Assembly: GCF_001476895.1 (NCBI RefSeq)
Contig: NZ_LDTB01000056.1
Span: 1-46,847 of the forward strand
Origin: Sphingomonas endophytica
Lineage (GTDB): Bacteria > Pseudomonadota > Alphaproteobacteria > Sphingomonadales > Sphingomonadaceae
Direction: 5' to 3'
Length of the DNA: 46,847 nt
A program made the translations under genes and the position numbers. This document shows, piece by piece, positions 40,665-46,847 of the stretch. The first letter of the stretch is position 1; each line of letters begins with the position of its first letter. The notes under the pieces were generated by a model, which was given only the letters and a program-made list of their open reading frames with translations, was not told the DNA's origin and made no database searches.

Positions 40665-41728
40665 GCGTGATCCCGCCCGGCAGCACGATCGGCATCCTCG
40701 GCGGCGGTCAGCTCGGCCGCATGATCGCCAGCGCGGCGGCCGATCTCGGCTATCGCACCCATGTCCTCGCCCCGGATCGCGAGAGCGTCGCGGCGCAGAC
40801 CGCCTCCGCGCTGACCCGCGCCGATTATCACAACAAGGTCGTGCTCGCCGACTTCGCCGCGCAATGCGACGTCGTCACCTACGAGTTCGAGAATATCTCG
40901 GCGCTACCGGTGCAATGGCTGGCAGAGCGCGTGCCGGTCCATCCCTCGCCGCTCAGCCTTGAAGTCGCGCAGGACCGTGTGCGCGAGAAGCGGTTCGTCG
41001 AGCAGGTCGGCGGGCGCCCCGCGCGCTGGGCGGCGGTCGACTCGCGCGAGGAACTGGACGCCGCGCTCGCCGCGATCGGCTGCCCGGCGGTGCTGAAGAC
41101 GACGCGCTTCGGCTATGACGGCAAGGGCCAGATGCGGCTGTCGTCGCCCGCCGACGCCGATGCGGCGTGGGAAGCGATCGGCGGGCCGGCGGTGCTGGAG
41201 GCGTTCATCACCTTCAGCCACGAATTCTCGATCATCCTGGTGCGCGGGAGCGACGGCACCGTCACCAGCTATCCGCCGCCGTGGAACGAGCATCGCAACG
41301 CGATCCTCCATCGCTCCACGCTGCCGGCACCCGCCGCGATCGCCGCGCAATGGACCGAGGCGGCGGCGCTGACCGGCCGCATCGCCGAGGCGCTGGGCCA
41401 TGTCGGCGTCCTGACCTGCGAGTTCTTCGCCGCGGCGGACGGCCCGGTGTTCAACGAAATGGCACCGCGCGTCCACAATTCGGGGCATTGGACGATCGAG
41501 GGCGCGGCGACCTCGCAGTTCGCCAACCACGTCCGCGCGATCTGCGGTTTGCCGCTCGGCGACACCGCGTTGGTGGCGCAGCGCGTCGAGATGGAAAACC
41601 TGATCGGTGCCGACTGGGAACGCTGGCCCGACTATGTCGCCGCGCGCGACACCTATCTCCACCTCTACGGCAAGCGCGAAACGCGCGAGGGCCGCAAGAT
41701 GGGGCACGTGACCCGGCTGGAGCGATAG
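40661..41728 (+). CDS. purK: 5-(carboxyamino)imidazole ribonucleotide synthase
   Basis: A 355-residue ATP-grasp enzyme that carboxylates AIR with bicarbonate and ATP to N5-CAIR, the PurE substrate. N-terminal [20 protein letters not shown], the ATP-grasp lid region [17 protein letters not shown], the metal-binding [20 protein letters not shown] and the C-terminal [19 protein letters not shown] are all typical. It overlaps purE by 4 bp. The gene ends 18 bp before the convergent SIMPL gene with no clear terminator in the gap. Confidence 0.97.
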
Positions 41729-41746
41729 CGCCGGCCTTCCCTCCCC

Positions 41747-42508
41747 TCAGTCGGTGATCGCGTACGTGACATAGACCTGCGCCCGTGTTTCGATCGGTCG
41801 CGGCTTCGCGTCGATCTGGATCGGCGGCGGAACAGGAGGCGGTGGCGGTGGCGGCGGCGCGCTGGCGGCGAAGCGGACCTCGCCCGCGTCCGGACTATAT
41901 CCCATCTGGTCGCTGAGCCGAATGATCGGTCCCAGCCGCACCCCCGCTCCGCTCGCCAGCGCCGTCGCCTGTCGGCGGGCATTCCCGATCGCCGCCGCCC
42001 GTGCGCGCGCCCGCGCCCCGTCGAGGTCCGACAAGGCGAACCCGTCCAGCCGCGCATCGCTCGCGCCCAGTCGGGAGGCGAGCCCGGCGGCGGTGGCCGC
42101 CTTGTCGACCCGGTGCGTGCGCACCGCGCTCTGCATGGTGGCGATATAGCCGGTGACGGTGCAATCGCCGGCGCTGAGGCGCGGCGTGCTGTTGTACCCG
42201 CGCCCGTCCTCGCACGCCTTGCCGCGCGCCTGGATGACGGTGACGTTGCCGGTCGTGAGGTCGCTGTCACCACCGAGGAAGCCGGCCAGCCCGGCCGCGA
42301 CGGCCTTTTGCTTCGCCGCGAGATCGCCGGTCGCGGCATCGGGAGTCGTACCCTCGCCCCGCAGCCAGATGTTGAGCATCGCGACGTCGGGCGGCGTTTG
42401 CACCACCCCCGCGCCCGTCACCTGAATGGTGCGCGTCGCCGGCTCCTGAGCCCAGGCCGCCGGCGTCACCAGCAGGCCGATCGCGACACCCCAACAGCGC
42501 CTCATCAT
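41747..42508 (-). CDS. SIMPL domain (DUF541) exported protein
   Basis: A 253-residue periplasmic or outer-surface protein. The signal peptide [20 protein letters not shown] precedes a SIMPL/DUF541 domain beginning TRTIQVTGAGVVQTPPDVAM. Characteristic later segments are CTVTGYIATMQSAVRT, ARARARAAAIGNARRQATAL and VYVTYAITD. A run of prolines (about 215-225) interrupts the C-terminal part. Function of the family is unclear; some members respond to oxidative stress. Start ATG 42508 overlaps the stop of the upstream Dabb gene by one base, so the two are coupled. Confidence 0.86.
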   Translation of the reverse strand: MMRRCWGVAIGLLVTPAAWAQEPATRTIQVTGAGVVQTPPDVAMLNIWLRGEGTTPDAATGDLAAKQKAVAAGLAGFLGGDSDLTTGNVTVIQARGKACEDGRGYNSTPRLSAGDCTVTGYIATMQSAVRTHRVDKAATAAGLASRLGASDARLDGFALSDLDGARARARAAAIGNARRQATALASGAGVRLGPIIRLSDQMGYSPDAGEVRFAASAPPPPPPPPVPPPIQIDAKPRPIETRAQVYVTYAITD

Positions 42509-42936
42509 CACACCCCCAGCGTATCGTACACCACCACCTTGCGCCACAGCTTTTCGCAATCGGCGACGAACTGGCGGTGGATCGGATGGTCCTGATACGC
42601 CTTCTGGTCGGCGACCGTGTCGAAGAACATCAGCTCCGACACCTGATAGCTGCCGTCCACCACGTCGCGCGCCTCGGTGTCCGCGGGCACGCCGATGTGG
42701 AGCGCGCGGATGACCGGGATCGCCGCCAGCGTGCGCAGCCCCGCGATCAGGCGGTCACGATCGGCGGTCGAGCCTGCATCCTTTAGCCAGAAGAAGACAT
42801 GGTGCAGCACCTTGGCGGGCACGGTCGCCGCCCCCGCCCCGGCCTTTGCCTCCGCCGCCTCGCCAGGCAGCGTCGCCGCCAGTCCCGCGCCGCCGATCGC
42901 CATCATCGCCATCATCTCCCTGCGTCCCGCATCCAC
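42508..42936 (-). CDS. Stress-responsive A/B-barrel (Dabb) domain protein with Tat-like leader
   Basis: A 142-residue protein from a GTG start at 42936, chosen because GGGGAGA lies just upstream and the frame then reads [20 protein letters not shown]. The twin Arg followed by a hydrophobic stretch looks like a Tat signal. The mature part [20 protein letters not shown]...[20 protein letters not shown] then DHPIHRQFV is a Dabb ferredoxin-like dimer domain. Function unknown. It is coupled to the SIMPL gene (TGATG overlap), and both products are predicted to be exported. Confidence 0.82.
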   Translation of the reverse strand: MDAGRREMMAMMAIGGAGLAATLPGEAAEAKAGAGAATVPAKVLHHVFFWLKDAGSTADRDRLIAGLRTLAAIPVIRALHIGVPADTEARDVVDGSYQVSELMFFDTVADQKAYQDHPIHRQFVADCEKLWRKVVVYDTLGV

Positions 42937-43008
42937 CGCGTATCTCCCCGTAACGAAACGCAAGTTTGGCGTGCCCGCGCGCAAAGCGCCAGCGCCCGAT
43001 AGTCGTAC

Positions 43009-43037
43009 GGCGCGGAAAGGGGTGTCCCTTCCGCGCC
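43009..43037 (-). terminator. Hairpin after the small beta-rich protein gene
   Basis: GGCGCGGAA (43009-43017) and GGG (43019-43021) pair with CCC and TTCCGCGCC (43026-43037), with one bulged A and a 4-nt loop. No T-run follows. It probably ends leftward transcription from the M16 and 99-residue genes before the Dabb unit. Confidence 0.5.
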
Positions 43038-43064
43038 GCCCGTCAGCCCGCGATCGTTCGAGGA

Positions 43065-43364
43065 TCAGGCGGTGCGCGTCCCGTTCAGCGGGAAGCTGCC
43101 GAACGCGCCCGCGCCGACGCTGCCGGTGATCGCATCGCCATCGACGGTCGCGGTGATGTCGAGCGTCATCGGCATCGGCACCGTCATCTGCTGCTTCCAG
43201 GCCAGCGTGTTGCCCTCGACCGTGCCGTGCACGTCCGACGATCCCATCGCGCCCGACGCCTGTCCGGTGAACTCGCCACCCGATTGCGTGACCGTCAGCG
43301 TCAGCTTCTGGTCGCCCAGCGGGGACTTCACCGTGCAGTCGTACGTTCCATCCACTCCGGCCAT
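43065..43364 (-). CDS. Small beta-rich protein of unknown function
   Basis: A 99-residue protein starting [20 protein letters not shown]. It alternates short beta-strand-like segments with Gly turns ([40 protein letters not shown]), and the pattern [14 protein letters not shown] suggests a small lipocalin-like or beta-sandwich fold. No signal peptide. It starts 14 bp after the M16 peptidase stop, with AAGGGAG upstream, so it is very likely in the same operon. I know no named family. Confidence 0.75.
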   Translation of the reverse strand: MAGVDGTYDCTVKSPLGDQKLTLTVTQSGGEFTGQASGAMGSSDVHGTVEGNTLAWKQQMTVPMPMTLDITATVDGDAITGSVGAGAFGSFPLNGTRTA

Positions 43365-43378
43365 GTCCTTGGACTCCC

Positions 43379-46231
43379 TTATTTCGCCACGGATGCCGGA
43401 GGCGTTCCGGCGACCGCGGCGGCCGGCATGACCTCCACCGGCAGCCCCAATGTGTCAAGCTGCGGCTTCACCTTGGCCGCCTCGCCGACCACCACCCAGA
43501 CGAAGCGCGCCGGATCGATCACCGCCTTGGTCGCCTGCGTCACCTGCGGCAGCGTCAGCGCGCGATATTTCTGCGTGATCGTCGCGTAATAATCGTCGGG
43601 GCGGCCATAGAGGTCGTTCGATTGCATCGCCGCCAGCACATTGTCCGACGTCTCGAAATCGCCCGACAGCGAGCGGGTGCCCGAGTTGATCGCGCGCGTG
43701 AATTCGTCCTGCGTCATCGGCTTCGTCGTGACATATTGCGTCACGTCGTCGCGCAGCGCGGCGACCGCCGGGCCGGTCTGGTCGGCCTGTACCGGCGCAT
43801 AGACGACATAGGGCACCGCCATCGCCTTGCGGCTGTAATTGCCCTGCACGCCGTAGGACCAATGGCGATCCTCGCGCAGGTCCATGTTCAGCCGTCCCAG
43901 GAAGCTGCCGCCCAGCGCGTCGTTGCCGACCTCCAGCGGCAGCAGGTCGTCGGTGCCCTTCAGCCCGGTCGGCGACGCTCCCGCGATCAGCGACTGCGGG
44001 CTGTCGGGCCGGTCGATCAGGACGATGCGCGGGGTGACGCCGTTCACCGTCGCCGGGAAGGTCTTGGTGCCGGGCGTGCCGCTCGGCTTCCAGTCGCCGA
44101 AGCGCGCCTCCATCACCTGCCGCACCTCGGCGAGCGGTCGGTCGGACACGACGAAGATCTTCGCCTTGTCGGGCCGCAGCCACGCCTGCTGGAACGCGAC
44201 CAGATCGGCGCGCGTCAGCGACTGCACCGCCGCCGCATCGCCCGATCCCTGCGCCTTGGCGTAGGGCGAGCCGGCCGATACCAGTTTCGGCAGGACGCGC
44301 TGCACCAGCCCCTGCGGGCTGGTCAGTTCCTGCGCGATCCCGGCCAGCTGCTGGTTCTTGACGCGACCCAGCTCGCTTTCCGGAAAGGACGGCGCGCGCG
44401 CGATATCGGCCCACAGCTGCGTCCCCGCCGCCAGATTGGCGCTCGGCACGCGCAGCGACAGCGTGGTGCGATCCGCGCTGCTGCCGCTGTCGATCGCCGC
44501 GCCCAGCCGCTCGCGCGCCTCCGCGATCTGGATCGAGTTCAGCCCCTTCGTGCCCTCGTCCATCATCGCCAGCGTCAGCTGCTGCGTCCCCAGCTTGTCC
44601 GCGACATCGGCGGCCACACCGGCGTCGAAGCTGAGCACCGCCTGGGTGATCGGCACGACCGAACGATTGGCGTAGATCAGCTCGATCCCGTTCGACAGCT
44701 TCGTCCGCTCGACCTTCGGGAACGACAGCCCGGCGATCTCGCCCACCTCGGGCAGCGGGCCGCGATCGCCCTTCACCGCCGGAGTCGGCGCCTCGACCAC
44801 CTTGGCGGGCGGCACCGCCTTGGCATCGGCATAGGCATCGCGTTCGCCATTCACGATCTGCAGTTCATAGGACGGGCGCGACAGCCAGCGGTCGGCCGCC
44901 GCCTTCACGCTCGCCGGGGTCTGCGCCGCCAGCGCCGCGAGCTGCTTCTTGTAGAAGCCCGGATCGTTGGAATAGAGCGCGCCCTCGGCCAGCGCGGTCG
45001 CCTTCCCGCCGAAGCCGCCGACCGCCTCCAGCCCGTCGATGCGGCTGGACAAGGTGCTGGTGACGTAGCGGTTGACCTCATCGGCGGTCGGGCCGGTCTT
45101 CAGGAACTCGGCGACCAGCTGGTCCAGCCGCTGCGACACCAGATTGGCGTCGACACCCGGGCGGACGATCGCGGTCAGCTGGAACGTGCCGACCTGCGCG
45201 AACGGCTCGTACTCGGCCGACGCCTGCACCGCCAGCTTCTCGCCCTTCACCAGCACATTGTCGAAGCGCGAGCTGGCGAGGCCACCCAGCACGCCCGCCG
45301 CAACCTGCAAGCCGGCCGCATCCTTGTCGTTCAGGCCCGGGACCGCCCATTCCTTGAACACCATCGTCGCGGCGACGCGGTCCTTCATCACTTCCTTGGC
45401 CGGGCCGGGCAGCCCGGTCGGAACCGGCGCGGGCGGCGCGACGCTTTCCGGCCCACGCGGGATATCGCCGAAATACCTCTCCACCAGCGGCCGGGCGGTC
45501 GCGACATCGATATCGCCCGCCAGCACCAGCACCGCATTGTTCGGGCCGTAATGGCTGCGGAACCAGTTCTTCACGTCCGCCAGGCTCGCGGCGTCCAGAT
45601 CGGCCATCGATCCGATCGTGGTGTGGCCATAGGGATGATCGGCCGGGAACAGCCCCTCGGTCGCCTTGTAACGGAGCAGGCCATAGGGCTGGTTGTCGCC
45701 CTGACGCTTCTCGTTCTGCACCACGCCGCGCTGCTCATCCAGCACGCCTTGCGTGATCGCGCCGGTCAGGTGCCCCATGCGATCCGACTCGAGATACAGC
45801 GCGCGCGCCAGCGCCTTGGTCGGCACCGTCTCGAAATAATTGGTGCGGTCGAAATAGGTCGTGCCGTTGAAATCGGTCGCGCCGACCTGTTGCAGCGGCT
45901 CGAAGAAATCGCCCGGCGCATTTTCGCTCCCGTTGAACATCAGATGCTCGAACAGGTGCGCGAAGCCGGTCTTGCCCTTCGGCTCATGCTTCGATCCGAC
46001 GTCGTACCAGACACTGACCGCGACGATCGGCGCTTTGCGATCGGTATGGACGATCACGCGCAGGCCGTTCTTCAGCGTGAATTCCTGGTACGGAATGTCC
46101 ACCGCCTTCACCAGCTGGGATACCGGCGCTGGGGCGGGCACCGCCGCCGTCTGGGCCGCCGTCTGGGCCGCTGCCGCCTGGGAGAGAACCGCCAGCGCGC
46201 AGCCGGCCGTCAGAAACGCACGATAAGCCAA
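43379..46231 (-). CDS. M16 family zinc peptidase, tandem-domain, exported
   Basis: About 950 residues with signal peptide ([20 protein letters not shown], cleavage near AAAQ). The N-terminal M16 domain has the inverted zinc motif HLFEH (92-96) and the downstream Glu in [15 protein letters not shown] second M16-type half (from about residue 470) lacks the zinc motif, the usual arrangement in pitrilysin-like proteases whose two halves enclose peptides. No ATG is available. TTG 46231 has GGGAG at 8 nt; GTG 46246 is an alternative. A candidate promoter (TTGCGG, TATGGT at 46273-46268 on the minus strand) lies just upstream. It is divergent from a MarR regulator. Confidence 0.9.
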   Translation of the reverse strand: MAYRAFLTAGCALAVLSQAAAAQTAAQTAAVPAPAPVSQLVKAVDIPYQEFTLKNGLRVIVHTDRKAPIVAVSVWYDVGSKHEPKGKTGFAHLFEHLMFNGSENAPGDFFEPLQQVGATDFNGTTYFDRTNYFETVPTKALARALYLESDRMGHLTGAITQGVLDEQRGVVQNEKRQGDNQPYGLLRYKATEGLFPADHPYGHTTIGSMADLDAASLADVKNWFRSHYGPNNAVLVLAGDIDVATARPLVERYFGDIPRGPESVAPPAPVPTGLPGPAKEVMKDRVAATMVFKEWAVPGLNDKDAAGLQVAAGVLGGLASSRFDNVLVKGEKLAVQASAEYEPFAQVGTFQLTAIVRPGVDANLVSQRLDQLVAEFLKTGPTADEVNRYVTSTLSSRIDGLEAVGGFGGKATALAEGALYSNDPGFYKKQLAALAAQTPASVKAAADRWLSRPSYELQIVNGERDAYADAKAVPPAKVVEAPTPAVKGDRGPLPEVGEIAGLSFPKVERTKLSNGIELIYANRSVVPITQAVLSFDAGVAADVADKLGTQQLTLAMMDEGTKGLNSIQIAEARERLGAAIDSGSSADRTTLSLRVPSANLAAGTQLWADIARAPSFPESELGRVKNQQLAGIAQELTSPQGLVQRVLPKLVSAGSPYAKAQGSGDAAAVQSLTRADLVAFQQAWLRPDKAKIFVVSDRPLAEVRQVMEARFGDWKPSGTPGTKTFPATVNGVTPRIVLIDRPDSPQSLIAGASPTGLKGTDDLLPLEVGNDALGGSFLGRLNMDLREDRHWSYGVQGNYSRKAMAVPYVVYAPVQADQTGPAVAALRDDVTQYVTTKPMTQDEFTRAINSGTRSLSGDFETSDNVLAAMQSNDLYGRPDDYYATITQKYRALTLPQVTQATKAVIDPARFVWVVVGEAAKVKPQLDTLGLPVEVMPAAAVAGTPPASVAK

Positions 46232-46334
46232 CAGTGAAGCTCCCACAGGGACAAGGTGTCGATCGAAACCATAGCGCGCGCGCCGCCCCCCGCAAGCCGC
46301 GCACCCGGGCAACGCGACGAAACAAAGGCATTGA

Positions 46335-46361
46335 CTGCCTCGGCAATGGTTGCCAAGGCAA
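46335..46361. promoter_or_regulatory. Two tandem palindromic operators, MarR type
   Basis: CTGCCTCGGCAA (46335-46346) and TTGCCAAGGCAA (46350-46361) are two 12-bp palindromes of form TTGCC-N2-GGCAA, the second perfect, with 3 nt between. They lie 6-32 nt before the MarR start and in the intergenic space shared with the M16 gene. A TTGACT -35-like box overlaps the first. Autoregulation by the adjacent MarR protein is the simplest reading. Confidence 0.62.
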
Positions 46362-46366
46362 TCGAT

Positions 46367-46828
46367 ATGACCTTCTACCATCCTGACGACTACACGCCCG
46401 AACGGTCGATCGGCTACATCATGAAGGTGTGCAACCAGCTCGGCATGACGGTGCTGGACCGCGCGTTCGCGCCCGACGGACTCAACAGTTCGCAATGGTC
46501 GGCGCTGATGGGGATCCGCCATCATATCGAACCGACGTGCGCGGTGCTGGCGCGCGACATGGCGCACGACAAGGGTGCGATGACACGGATGATGGATGCG
46601 CTGGAAGCACGCGGCTGGGTCGAACGGACCCGTAGCCCCGACGACCGCCGCGTCGTCCACCTGTCGCTGACCGCCGAGGGCGAGGCGGTGACGAACCGCT
46701 GTCAGGCGAAGGTGATCGACTACTGGAACCGCTGCCTCGCCGACTGGCCGATGGCGGAGATCGAACAATTCCTCGCGCAATTGCAGAAGCTGCGCCGCTC
46801 GCTGGAGGAGATCGCGACATGCGCCTGA
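46367..46828 (+). CDS. MarR-family winged-helix transcriptional regulator
   Basis: A 153-residue regulator. After an N-terminal helix (YTPERSIGYIMKVCNQLGMT), the winged helix has LNSSQWSALMGIRHHIEP, a recognition helix region CAVLARDMAHDKGAMTRMMD and the wing VERTRSPDDRRVVHLSLTAEG, the hallmark DxR motif of MarR proteins. A C-terminal dimer helix ends QLQKLRRSLEEIATCA. The start at 46367 follows the palindromic operators; upstream in-frame ATGs lie inside or before them. Its stop overlaps the next gene start (46819). MarR proteins usually respond to small phenolic or drug-like ligands; the ligand here is unknown. Confidence 0.9.
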   Translation: MTFYHPDDYTPERSIGYIMKVCNQLGMTVLDRAFAPDGLNSSQWSALMGIRHHIEPTCAVLARDMAHDKGAMTRMMDALEARGWVERTRSPDDRRVVHLSLTAEGEAVTNRCQAKVIDYWNRCLADWPMAEIEQFLAQLQKLRRSLEEIATCA

Positions 46829-46847
46829 CCCCGCCCGCCCCGCTGGC
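46819..46847 (+). CDS. Start of the next gene, cut by window edge
   Basis: ATG at 46819 lies 8 nt after GGAGGAG (46804-46810) and overlaps the last 10 bases of the MarR gene in another frame. Only MRLTPPAPL is visible, so no function can be proposed. It is probably in the MarR operon and could be its regulated target. Confidence 0.5.

Overview
The window is a GC-rich (roughly two-thirds G+C) stretch of alphaproteobacterial core chromosome. It most likely comes from Sphingomonas or a close sphingomonad. The signs are the WAMMI-type PEP-CTERM tail, a class II GlpX, the RNase E architecture, GGAAC/CGTT (EcfG-type) promoter motifs, and abundant GTCATTCCCGCG-type palindromic repeats between genes. 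No tRNA, rRNA, CRISPR array, insertion sequence or prophage gene was seen.

Layout. 1-5.7 kb: a truncated cell-wall amidase, divergent rne (RNase E), and an envelope pair (M48-TPR protease and DsbA-like thioredoxin). 5.7-12 kb: an orphan membrane protein with a possible 38-codon upstream ORF, a two-gene ABC-2 exporter, a TIGR02466 2OG-Fe(II) oxygenase, an SDR dehydrogenase and a DEAD-box RNA helicase. 12-26 kb: a PhoX-like Tat phosphatase, then the transcription/translation core rplJ-rplL and rpoB-rpoC. These two pairs are physically split by a terminator and an antisense vWA/PEP-CTERM gene, and rpoBC has its own promoter. 26-30 kb: a tiny 30-codon ORF, a small exported protein and a divergent Mfd-like helicase. 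The last two share a symmetrical GGAAC-N17-CGTT promoter. 30-35 kb: a fatty-acid degradation set (thiolase, FadN-type multifunctional enzyme, FadL porin) with a LiuR-like operator. 35-42 kb: CPBP protease, glpX, dapD with an HAD nucleotidase, an LLM flavin oxidoreductase, and purE-purK. 42-46.8 kb: SIMPL-domain and Dabb-domain exported proteins, a small beta-rich protein, a large M16 protease and a divergent MarR regulator with two palindromic operator sites. The start of one more gene lies at the right edge.

Most genes are housekeeping. The more novel signals are regulatory and architectural: two strong candidate EcfG (general stress response) promoters, one of them bidirectional and serving an atypical Mfd paralogue; the separation of rplJL from rpoBC; tandem MarR operators; a LiuR-like site before the beta-oxidation genes; and several classes of inverted-pair extragenic palindromes (REPIN-like). 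I did not find a convincing new defence or mobile system. All family assignments were made by eye from translated motifs, without database searches.
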